Positions 51,297 through 60,700 of a stretch of DNA of 64,000 nucleotides are shown here, piece by piece (position 1 is the stretch's first letter; every line of letters starts with the position of its first letter). Source of the stretch: Sporofaciens musculi. GTDB lineage: Bacteria; Bacillota; Clostridia; Lachnospirales; Lachnospiraceae. Both the position numbers and the translations under genes were made by a program. Location of the stretch: assembly GCF_009830285.1 (NCBI RefSeq), contig NZ_WUQX01000001.1, positions 1,798,501-1,862,500 of the forward strand. Reading direction: 5' to 3'. The notes beneath the pieces are model-generated. The model made no database searches, had not been told where the DNA came from, and worked only from the letters and a program-made list of their open reading frames with translations.

Positions 51297-53506
51297 TGGG
51301 ACGAAGTGTTGAGGATATTTCGCGGGTGCAGATTTCCTATGACAGGGATACCTATGTCTGTGAGGCGTTTACGGAGGAAGCCTTTATGGGCGGCGAGATT
51401 CTGGTTGTGCTTAGCAATACCAGGGATACGAAGAATGAGGCGGCGCGGCTTGCGGTGTCGAAGGAGTGGCATGGTTTGGACGGCGTGGTTCGATGCGAAA
51501 AAGAGCTTTTAGCAGATGTAACGTATCTGTACCTGTATCTGGTGGATGCCCAGAAGATTGCCAGCAACGTGGTGAGGGTGTTTATTCATACTCCCTGCCT
51601 TAAAGGGTATCAACTGGGGGAGAGGGGCTTGGTTTATCTGATGCTGGATACCAAAACCAGCGATTACAGCCTGGCGCGTCAGTTGGCGGTGGGAAACGAA
51701 GGCGCCAAAATATCTCTGGATTTACCGGCCTGCGGTGTGCGTCTGCCTGAGCTTGGAATCTGGGGAAATGCGGCTTGCGCTTGTCTGTCACTGGCTTATC
51801 ATAGCCGTATCGACGGTGTGGATATCTGCGGGCCAGAGCTTTCCGGCGCGCAGGTGCTGCTTCGGGGACCGGAGGTTATAAGACTAGAGGTTTCAGAAAA
51901 TGTCCTTGTAGGGCAGGGAGATTTTGAAAAAGAGACGGTTATACAGACGGAAATCCGAAGGGGGATGGTGGTGGCTGCTACGGCAAGGCTTACGGCAGAG
52001 GAACAGAACAATACACTAAGCTTTTGGTGGGATTTGTCCGGTGAGGGACTAGACCCGTCGGGAGTTTATACTCTGCGTTTGCGCTATCTCACAGGAGAAC
52101 AGGGTGAAGGCCTGTCGGCCCCTGGCCCAGAGTATCCGCTTTTTCTTGGTCTGCCGAAGGTTCAGAGTGTGAGGGCTTCGGGAGAGGAAACGGTGGTCTG
52201 TCTTGGAGAGGAGATGCAGTATGAGGTTACAGAAGGGCGCCAAGACAGGCTGGTGTCGGAAAGTGAGATACGCCTTTCTGGCGGAATCACAGAGATAGAT
52301 GTCCGAATGTGTCAGGGAATTTCTTACGGGCCCTCCCTTCATGTGAAAACAGCCCTGCCGCGGTTTTTAAGTATAAAGCAGGGAAATGATACCTTTTACA
52401 GCCTGTGCCGTGTAAGGGAGGAAGTTCTAAAGGAAAGGGTGACGGTGCCTCTTGGAAGGTGGCTTGAGGGCTATGACAAGGGAGAGATTTTTTGGGTGAC
52501 GCAGGGGGAATTGGAAAGTATTCTTAGGATAGAGCCGCTTCTGACAGAACGGCTTGTCTCTGGCAGCGACAGCGTTTATGATGAGTTCGAGGAAATGCTG
52601 GGATGCTGTGCAAAAGATTATGAAACCATGGAAATACTTGTCAGGGCGGTTCTTGAACATGCGCCTTTGCGGGCAGAGGATATTCTGGCGTTCCGGTACA
52701 GATATCGGGTGAGCGAAGGGAGAGTGGATTTGGAGGCTGGGCTGTCTTTGGCGATCGAGTATGCTATTTACCAGAATATACCGGAGAATCAGAGGATGCT
52801 GTTGGAGGACGGTCAGCCCGTAGGAATATCCGACAGATTAGGCGGGGATGCTGGGTCTGATCGAACGGTAGATGCATCCCACAGGAATGGTTATGTGGGA
52901 ACCGGAACCTGTGACTGCCAGGTGGTTTTAAGAAACGGAAGGGTGGTGTTAGAGCCGTTTATTCAGGGATTTACTCAGGCCTCCTCCTATGTGATTCCGG
53001 CGTCTGGGCCTCTTGACAGTCAGGCACAGCTAGACGGCGGGGCGGGAGTGGCGGATTTTCTGGCTGACGGGATGGCGGCGCCCTTTGTGCGGCTGCTCTA
53101 TCCAATTGAGCGTATGGGGAGAAACAGTAAGGGGGAAATGCGGTATTTCCACAATATCTGTCTGGCGGCAGGCCAGAGCCTTCCTGCACTAATAAATGCG
53201 TCCCAGGCAATGCGGCGCCAAGAGCTGCCAAATCGGCTGGAGGAGGTTTCCCTTGCCGATTTGCGGGGGCGCGCTACCATCCGCGTGAGGATTTTGGTAA
53301 CGGTGAATAAGGTCTTACAGTGGGTATCCATGGGAACCACCGCGGGGGATATGGCGGATGCACTGGGAATTTCAAAGGGAAGGCTCGCACTTTGGCGTCA
53401 GACCTCCTTTGGGCCTTGTCCGGTGTTCGGGGATGAGCTTAGGAGTATGTGTCTGGTTTCCGGCGATATAATGGAGGTGAGCCAGGATGGGGCTTTTATT
53501 GGATAG
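51296..53506 (+). CDS. Unrecognised large protein of the operon (736 residues)
   Basis: No family recognised. No signal peptide or membrane helix. Residues 1-420 look like several beta-sandwich domains. Residues ~420-520 are helical. The C-terminal ~75 residues resemble a beta-grasp/SLBB-like unit (VTVNKVLQWVSMGTTAGDMADALG ... CLVSGDIMEV, abridged). The start overlaps the stop of the Hint gene by one base (ATAATGGG junction), and its end overlaps the next gene by 20 bases, so all are translationally coupled. Ribosome site AAGGGGG. Confidence 0.6.
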   Translation: MGRSVEDISRVQISYDRDTYVCEAFTEEAFMGGEILVVLSNTRDTKNEAARLAVSKEWHGLDGVVRCEKELLADVTYLYLYLVDAQKIASNVVRVFIHTPCLKGYQLGERGLVYLMLDTKTSDYSLARQLAVGNEGAKISLDLPACGVRLPELGIWGNAACACLSLAYHSRIDGVDICGPELSGAQVLLRGPEVIRLEVSENVLVGQGDFEKETVIQTEIRRGMVVAATARLTAEEQNNTLSFWWDLSGEGLDPSGVYTLRLRYLTGEQGEGLSAPGPEYPLFLGLPKVQSVRASGEETVVCLGEEMQYEVTEGRQDRLVSESEIRLSGGITEIDVRMCQGISYGPSLHVKTALPRFLSIKQGNDTFYSLCRVREEVLKERVTVPLGRWLEGYDKGEIFWVTQGELESILRIEPLLTERLVSGSDSVYDEFEEMLGCCAKDYETMEILVRAVLEHAPLRAEDILAFRYRYRVSEGRVDLEAGLSLAIEYAIYQNIPENQRMLLEDGQPVGISDRLGGDAGSDRTVDASHRNGYVGTGTCDCQVVLRNGRVVLEPFIQGFTQASSYVIPASGPLDSQAQLDGGAGVADFLADGMAAPFVRLLYPIERMGRNSKGEMRYFHNICLAAGQSLPALINASQAMRRQELPNRLEEVSLADLRGRATIRVRILVTVNKVLQWVSMGTTAGDMADALGISKGRLALWRQTSFGPCPVFGDELRSMCLVSGDIMEVSQDGAFIG

Positions 53507-54299
53507 AATCTTTACTTCATCTCCGATTCAAGATGAGAGTGGATTTTTGGAACGGCTTCAGGGGCTTTTAAATGGGCGGACGCCGGATTATCTGTGGGTA
53601 GACAACCGTTCTTCGCAGTACAGATGTTGGAGGATACAGAAGTTATATCTTACAGGTGAGAGGTTAGAGAGGGATACGGCTTTTTCTTATGGGGGCTGGA
53701 CGCTTGTGGTGCATAAAGGCAGCAGGATACACAGGCAGGAAAATGGCGGAAGACTTCAGGGAGGCTTTTCTTTCCGGAAGGAGGAGAAGCTCTTTTCAGG
53801 AGTCAGTCTTTCGCTGGATGAAAGAGGACGGTTCCTGTTTGAAATTACAATATTGGATGAAGAAGGGATTTCTGCGGAAATCCGGTATTTTACCAGAGGG
53901 TGGGATACCTTTCTGAGACGGTGGGGAGATGTTGAGGTCAGAGGAGAGGTGTTTAAGCTTCCTTCCGGCGCGGCGCTTAGGGTGTGTTTTTCTCCTTTGG
54001 TACAGGAGGAAACCATATTTCAGTTGCAGGAGACTTTGGAGGTGAAAAGCAGTTTTACATCTGTCTATGGAGATGCGCTTTCCCTTCAGCTTCCGGCAGG
54101 GTTTCCATTGGTCTTTCAGCGGGCTTCAGAACCAGAAGGAAGGTGTTACTTAGCGCCAGGGGGAAGGGCATATGGATATGGTGTAAAGAAGCTTGAGTTA
54201 GGAATGTCAGGCACAGAGTATGTGGGAATGTCAGGGGGGAGCTTGCCTTTGCTTTGTACCTGGGCAGCCTGCATGGTATGGGATAGGGCAGTTGGATAG
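53487..54299 (+). CDS. Unrecognised protein of the operon, probably the 5' part of a frameshifted gene
   Basis: A 270-residue beta-rich protein starting with AGGTGAGCC as ribosome site inside the end of the previous gene. The reading frame loses sense after a G6 run at 54234-54239. The adjacent frame continues (GQTAYLAMPGGAILFPEQRS) to a T8 run at 54366-54373, after which the third frame is the 720-residue gene below. Skipping one base at each run would join them into one product of about 1,010 residues. Function unknown. Confidence 0.5.
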   Translation: MGLLLDRIFTSSPIQDESGFLERLQGLLNGRTPDYLWVDNRSSQYRCWRIQKLYLTGERLERDTAFSYGGWTLVVHKGSRIHRQENGGRLQGGFSFRKEEKLFSGVSLSLDERGRFLFEITILDEEGISAEIRYFTRGWDTFLRRWGDVEVRGEVFKLPSGAALRVCFSPLVQEETIFQLQETLEVKSSFTSVYGDALSLQLPAGFPLVFQRASEPEGRCYLAPGGRAYGYGVKKLELGMSGTEYVGMSGGSLPLLCTWAACMVWDRAVG

Positions 54300-54319
54300 G
54301 CGGGGACAGACGGCTTACC

Positions 54320-56482
54320 TTGCCATGCCTGGGGGGGCAATATTATTCCCAGAGCAGCGAAGCACCTTTTTTTTGCAAGGCAAAAGAGGGAGTTTACAGA
54401 TATTGCGAGCTTCCGGCGTTTACATTATCGGAGGAGGGACCTCTTTCGGTGTTTCCGTTTAGTGGATGCCGTTCTTTAGCAGGGGTGGCTCAGTTCATTG
54501 AGCAGAACTGTCTTGGCAACATTCGGCGCTTAGCTGTGGAGGAAGGCGCGGGGGAGTTTGCGCCAAACCGCATGAAAATGAAGGCGGGAGAGGAGCCTTT
54601 GCCTTCACGCTGCATAAGAATTGCAGAGGATAGAGAGGGGCAGTTACTCATCAGCAGAAGCGGCATGGCGGTATGGCTTGAATCAGGGAGGGTCAAGTGG
54701 ATCTCCCTTTTAAGCTTTGGCTGTCCTTTTCCTGGTCTGGCATTTACCCTTCCTCACAGGAGGTTGATGGCCGCGGTTCAGACAAACGAGCTGTTTCTCG
54801 TTCTGGCAAGCGTCCGGCAGATTACAGGGCTTGCAGGCACTCCCTATTCCATAACCAGGGAGTGCCTAAAAAGGGCGGAAAAAGGAGGTTATCCCTATGG
54901 TAAGCAGCTTGAGGAGTTGGTGGGGACGACTTATCTGACTAAGGAGGAATTGTGCCGCGCAGTAAGAGAACGGACGAAGGAACAGGAGGTTTCGGAGGCT
55001 TTGCTTAATGCCTGCGACCATTTTACAGTGGAGCTGGACGGATGGACATTTCGGATGGGAGAGGGCAGTTGGGGGAAGAAGGATTGTATATTTCTGGTAA
55101 AGATGGGTGTCGCTTCTTCAGTCCTGGAGTTGATTAAGGAGCCTCTGTGCTGGAGCCTTATACCCGATAAGAAACAGATTGACCTGGCCCAAAGGTCTGT
55201 CCTTAGGGCTAAGGAGAGGGCCTGGGAATTGAAGGATGCAGGGCTTCTTCGGATACTGACAGATTCCAAATGGCAGGGCCTTTTGTGTTTCCATGTGCCG
55301 GTGGACGTAAATAATCTTCCGTCTGAGCTTGGGTTTCTGGCAGGAGGTCTGGGCGTAGGGCTTTTGCAGGGATTGTATGCGGCCTGCTCTGCGTCAGGGA
55401 CATGGCAGGCGTTCATCGATTACCAGGATATGGCTCATCAGTATTATCCGGATATGAGGGAATTTGGGTTCAAAGTCCTTGAATTGGGGGTGGGGATTGA
55501 AAATGGGAGGACAAAAAGCTTCTCTGCCAGCGCAGAGCTTCTCATAAATCGAATCTTTGGCGGCAGAACGGAGGCAGGAGAGGACAGCCAGACAGGTAAT
55601 AATCTGGTTTTTGACGGATATTACCAGAGGGAGGAAGGCGGGGGACATTATGTGTTTAAGCTTCGGCAGGAGCAGAGCTACACTGTTTCCGGCTGCGCCT
55701 TATGCCGCCTTCTGGTAAACGGCGGCGCTTTGCAGGCAAACGGTCAGAAGGGAAGCTTTGTCCTTAATGGAGACATGACATTTGACGATATGGGTAAAAT
55801 GGATCTCTACTCTTATGACAGGATTGGGTATCATGGCTTGGCGGTTAATCTGGATATGAGGGATGGAGAAAATGATTTTACGGTAAATATGGAAAGCCTC
55901 CAATTCGATTTGTCAGAGGCGTCAGTACGGGAGCATTCCTTTGCTCAGTGCTTCCCGTTAAAGCCTGTAGGAATCTCCTATGTCAGAGGTAGAACGCCCA
56001 TGCAGGCGGGCTATGCAGAACTTAAGGTATCAAGGGAGGTAAGCGGGATAGAGGAGGAGTGGTATGGAATCTTTTGGCAGATTGACCTTGGGAACATGGG
56101 AAGCCTGGTAAAGCAGTATTCCCTTGCCTTAGAGCTTTTGACCGCCTGGAAGCCCTCTCCTGAGGATGAAATTAAGGGGGCGGACGGGAGTTTTTTGTGT
56201 GGGACGCCTAAGTATTTCACAGGGATACGGCTTTTGGCAAACGGAAATGCTGTCGGGTGGGAGATTCCCTTAGAAGGCGTGCTGACCCTGGGCTTTGGGG
56301 GCGTTGAGCTAAAGTCGAGAGAGAGGGAAGAAACAGGCGGGATGGAATATTATTTCCGGTTTCGCAATTTTGCTCTAAGGTTTCTGGGGCTTCGGTTTCC
56401 ACAGACCAATCATGATATGTATTTAATTTCAGACGAGAATCAGACCTTGGGGTGGTACGGGTCTTTTTGCGAAGGAGAGTGA
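54320..56482 (+). CDS. Unrecognised large protein of the operon (up to 720 residues), probably the 3' part of a frameshifted gene
   Basis: No convincing ribosome site precedes the first ATG, supporting the view that this is the continuation of the 53487 frame. A helical middle (~150-260) is followed by long amphipathic beta-rich stretches. The C-terminal ~120 residues (GNAVGWEIPLEGVLTLGFGG, YFRFRNFALRFLGLRFP, LGWYGSF) resemble the repeated beta units in the giant protein downstream. Cytoplasmic by absence of a signal. Ends six bases before the metallo-beta-lactamase gene. Confidence 0.55.
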   Translation: MPCLGGQYYSQSSEAPFFCKAKEGVYRYCELPAFTLSEEGPLSVFPFSGCRSLAGVAQFIEQNCLGNIRRLAVEEGAGEFAPNRMKMKAGEEPLPSRCIRIAEDREGQLLISRSGMAVWLESGRVKWISLLSFGCPFPGLAFTLPHRRLMAAVQTNELFLVLASVRQITGLAGTPYSITRECLKRAEKGGYPYGKQLEELVGTTYLTKEELCRAVRERTKEQEVSEALLNACDHFTVELDGWTFRMGEGSWGKKDCIFLVKMGVASSVLELIKEPLCWSLIPDKKQIDLAQRSVLRAKERAWELKDAGLLRILTDSKWQGLLCFHVPVDVNNLPSELGFLAGGLGVGLLQGLYAACSASGTWQAFIDYQDMAHQYYPDMREFGFKVLELGVGIENGRTKSFSASAELLINRIFGGRTEAGEDSQTGNNLVFDGYYQREEGGGHYVFKLRQEQSYTVSGCALCRLLVNGGALQANGQKGSFVLNGDMTFDDMGKMDLYSYDRIGYHGLAVNLDMRDGENDFTVNMESLQFDLSEASVREHSFAQCFPLKPVGISYVRGRTPMQAGYAELKVSREVSGIEEEWYGIFWQIDLGNMGSLVKQYSLALELLTAWKPSPEDEIKGADGSFLCGTPKYFTGIRLLANGNAVGWEIPLEGVLTLGFGGVELKSREREETGGMEYYFRFRNFALRFLGLRFPQTNHDMYLISDENQTLGWYGSFCEGE

Positions 56483-56487
56483 AGAAA

Positions 56488-57732
56488 GTGGCTTATACAG
56501 TACGAATCAGCTTCCTCAATGTCAATCAGGGGATGGCGGGAGTGGTTGAAATCTATGACGGGCTGATCGGAACTATGCCTGTGCCGCCGATTCCCGCTGC
56601 CGGAGGCGCATTGGTGCCTGCGCTGCCTGTGGGCGCGTCCCTTGTGGGAATTATGCTGGTTGATTTTGGATGTCAGGGCTCTGCGGGAATGGCGAACGAT
56701 TTCTCTGTACAGTACGTTCAGCAGTTGATGGCCCTGCGGGGAATGAACGTAATCGACGCGGTATCCATAAGCCATCTGGACGACGACCATTACTCCCTGC
56801 TTCGCCATCTGGGGGCAGGAACCGTGATTGAGGATTTGTTTATCGGCGGGGAGGATGCAAACCGAAATAATATTGGAATACTGCTAGGGCAGCTTGCGGC
56901 AGGAGGAATCACCTTCAACAATATTTTCCATCAATTTAACGGGTATGCCGAGAATGGCCCCGACCCTTATCTGAACGAGGATGGTGTATGGGTATTAGGG
57001 AATCAGGACAATGTGTGCTTTAAGATATTGCTGGCAAATGCCCAGAATTTGTACAATCCGCCCCCTAGAAGGGCTGCGGATTTTATCAACACAGGATCTA
57101 TCATGCTTCTTTTGTATTCCTTCCAGTTAAATGGAAATGTACGGATGATAGAGAGCTCTTTTTTATTTACAGGGGATGCCACCACAAAAACGCTGATGTT
57201 GTTTAACGGCCTGCCATTTGCAAACAACTTCCTTGGCGAGCCGAAAGGGATGTCTGTTCCCCACCACGGCTCGGACAGCTCCATTCGCTCCAGAGGAGGG
57301 AATTACACAGACCTTACGAATCTGCTGACCCGTTATCAGCCGGCGACGGCTGTGGTAAGCGCCGGATATCATATGGGGTACAAGCATCCGGGGAAATACT
57401 CCATGTACTATTTTCGGGAGGCTCTGAGAAATCCAGGAGGCCCCTTTCAGATACCTGCTCCCGCTGTACTGCCGGATTCTGTTCCCCCTCCGGCGGCGTC
57501 TACCCATGTGAATTCCATTTATCAGGGAACGGGAAGCCGTGCAAGAATCCGGATGAATGGAGGAAACGGGTATATAAGAATCCAGAATTCTAATTTTTAT
57601 CCTATCGAGGAAATGGTGAATTTGTATAATACATCTACCGCGTGGGGAACGCCTTTTGCGAGAAGAAATGTGCATATTGATTTTAACAGTGTCAATCAGG
57701 GAAGTTATACGATTACCTGGAATGAATTCTAA
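56488..57732 (+). CDS. ComEC-type metallo-beta-lactamase fold protein, stand-alone
   Basis: A 414-residue protein. The metal site reads SHLDDDH (His96, Asp98, Asp100, His101), the H-x-D-x-D-H form of the ComEC/Rec2 branch. LFTGDATT and VPHHGSD, both ComEC hallmarks, follow, and SAGYHMGYKHP corresponds to the last motif. There are no membrane helices, so it is a soluble hydrolase, perhaps a nuclease or phosphodiesterase. The GTG at 56488 follows AAGGAG; the preceding gene stops at 56482. Confidence 0.8.
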   Translation: MAYTVRISFLNVNQGMAGVVEIYDGLIGTMPVPPIPAAGGALVPALPVGASLVGIMLVDFGCQGSAGMANDFSVQYVQQLMALRGMNVIDAVSISHLDDDHYSLLRHLGAGTVIEDLFIGGEDANRNNIGILLGQLAAGGITFNNIFHQFNGYAENGPDPYLNEDGVWVLGNQDNVCFKILLANAQNLYNPPPRRAADFINTGSIMLLLYSFQLNGNVRMIESSFLFTGDATTKTLMLFNGLPFANNFLGEPKGMSVPHHGSDSSIRSRGGNYTDLTNLLTRYQPATAVVSAGYHMGYKHPGKYSMYYFREALRNPGGPFQIPAPAVLPDSVPPPAASTHVNSIYQGTGSRARIRMNGGNGYIRIQNSNFYPIEEMVNLYNTSTAWGTPFARRNVHIDFNSVNQGSYTITWNEF

Positions 57733-57755
57733 GTACAAGAGAGAGGATCAGGAGG

Positions 57756-60700
57756 ATGAATCAAAGATACCAATGGGTCAGAGAGCTTTTTGCCTTTGGT
57801 CAGCCGGAGATTCTGATTAGAAAAGAAATCCGAGACGGTCAGTCAGAGCTTGAGAAGGTATTTAGCCGGATTCCGGACAGGCTGGGGATGGAGGCCTTGG
57901 CGGTTTCAGAGCCAATGTTTTGGGAGAGAAGGGACGGCTATACCGCTAAGGGGAATGTTGTCTGGAACGGGAGGGATTACATAATTAAGATAAGGGGAGG
58001 GGAGCCGGATATGGGAGAAAGTATTTCGGTTTCTTTAAACCTTAAGAACAAGGGCGGCCCTATGTCCTTAGATGAGTGCTATCCTCTGGCGGGAGTCCGG
58101 CTGGCGGATGATTTTTTTGCAGTCAAGCGGGAGGATTTTTATGAGGGAATCTATGCGGCGTCCTCTGAGATTGGCTTCCTGTGCGGCAGAGGAGAAGAAC
58201 AGGGCTTAGGGGCTAACTTCCGGTTATGCCTTCGTTTTACAAAAGATTGTCCAATGTGGAGACGGTTCGCGGTACTGATGCCGGATGCAGACATAGAGAT
58301 TCTCTTTGAGGGAAGGATTTTTCCCGCTTCCCATCCAGTCTCCTATGAGGTGACAGGGGAATATCAGCGTCTTGTGCAGTTTCCCTTCTGGAAGGGGAAT
58401 ATCAGCACCACCAGATGCAGGCTTACCCTTCAAAGCCACACAGAGGATATCTATACGCTGCCAAGGGAGGTCGGCGGCGTGTCCGTTTGGGAGGAATACA
58501 TGAGCCAGGCGTATTGGGAGGGTGCGTTTGATTTAAAGCTTGAGTCTTTTGGCTTACCCGAAATCTGGCTGAGAGAAAAGCTGTACATGCATGGACAGCA
58601 GTTTAATCTGTCGGCTTCATTTGGGGAAGGTCTTGTGGTCGGCCGTGTGTTTGAGTTGATATCTGTCCTGTCTGGACGGACAGATATGATTTTGCCGCCG
58701 GACTGGCTTTCTCTGGATTCCGTAAAGCTTACGGATGTGGCGTTACGGATGCAGAAGGAGGTGGCAGTGGAAGCAGTATGGCCGGCCAACAAAAAAGAGG
58801 TATTTCAGGGCGTGGCTCTGGTAATCGAGCTGCCTTTGCCAGCGGTTCCCATTCCTTTTTTTGCCGATCAGGATGAGCCTGCCGCTGCGGCTTTCATGCT
58901 TCAGTGGGATCTTTTGCAGAGCTCTCCCATGCCTTCTTCCACACTGGCGTTTCGGAGTCATTGGAAGGGATATGGAGTGAACCTAAATCTGGATTTATCA
59001 GAGTTTTCCTTTATCGGCCGCCTTTACCGAGAGGCAGAAGGAAAATTGGAGACAGGGGCTTCTAACGGAATTTTTCCAGGTTTTTCCAAGCTGGTTCTTA
59101 CTGACCTTCGTGTGGCCGGCAATCTTCCTGAATCCTATTATGCCATCCAGGTTACATTTGCAGAACCGAAAGAGGAGAAACTCCCCCTGGCAGGGAGGAT
59201 GTTGGATATTATCCGAATCGGCGGATGGGGCTTCTATACGCCGGAGGGGCTTGGTCTGGGGCTTGACCTTCAGGTGGTTTTGCTTGGGGCGGTTTTTGGG
59301 ATTTCAGGCAGTTATGCTAAGGAGGGGGAACGTCAGGTGATGACCCTTTTAGGAGAGCTTCATACCCCGCTGTCGTTGTTAGGGCTTGTGGGCGAGCTCC
59401 TGGGAAATCCTTTAAGCGGAGACGAATTTGATTTAAGTATTACACGGCTTCACTTTAGATATGTGACGGAACTAGGGGAGAGGGAGAGCAGGCTTTCAGA
59501 GGGGAATGTCAGGAATTTTGAATTTTTGGCGGAGATTGATTTTAATTGGAGTGCAGTTGATTTAAAGGCGAAGACGGTGTTTGAACTTAAATGGAGCCGT
59601 AAGGAGGAGTTTCAGATGAGCCTGTCTGCCCAGGTGGAATTCTTTGGCTTTCTGGCGAAGGCTCTCTGTGATGTAACCTCAAGGGACGGGACGCTTGAGA
59701 TGGAAGGGGTGCGCTTTGAAATCCGCATGGCGGGGCTTGACCTGACGGCAAGGCAGCAGCAGGAGAGCGGTAGTCAGGTTTTGCGCCTTGAGATTCGCGA
59801 GATTAATCTTGGAAGCTTGTTAGAAGCTCTGGTGGATTGTATCATTCCAGGGACAAGCTGGTATCTGCCCTGGCCTTTTGGGATATTAAAGCAGGTGACC
59901 CTTAAGGATTTGTCGGTGATGATTGACAATACGAAAGGGATTGTGCGGGTAAAATATGGAATCGACCTGAAAATACTGGTATTTCATTTAAAGAGTATTG
60001 TACTGGAGTATGGGGACGGACGAAACGGGCAGGAGGAGTATTTTACCCTGACGCTGGATTTGGGATTGGTAACGGGAGAGAGGGCGGCATTGGAAGATAA
60101 TTCAGAGCCCTACGTCATGGATTTCTTAAAAGGCTTATATCCGCCGATTCCCAATCTTGGAAATTCTAAGTTCCGCCTTCGCTATCTTGCCATTGGCCAG
60201 AGGGTTAAGGTGGAGGTTCCAAGGACATTTGACGAGGCTGGGATTAGGGATGTCCTTTCGCAGCTTCGCAGACAGCTTCGAGAGGACGGCGCCCCTGTCC
60301 TGGATGCAGAGAATAACTGGGTGGCGGCTCTTTGGTTTACGTTGATGGACAGCATTGATGTGACGGTGCTTCTGTGTGATCCCCGCATTTATGGACTTCA
60401 GCTTGAGATTGGCAAAGGCTGTGACATGACAAAGGATTTGGCGGGGCTTAAGCTTGTCGTCCTGTACAGCAAGGTAACAGAGAATATCGGTATGTTCTAT
60501 GCCAGGTTGTCCCTGCCGGAAGCCTTCCGAAAAATCGAGCTTGGCGCAGTTAAGCTTCAGCTTGGGGAGGCTGCGGTTGCCATTTATACCAACGGCGATT
60601 TTAAGATTGACCTTGGGTTCCCCCATGGCGGCGATTTCTCCCGTTCCTTTGGGCTTACTTATCTTATTTTCAGTGGAAAAGGAGGCTTTTATCTGGGCGT

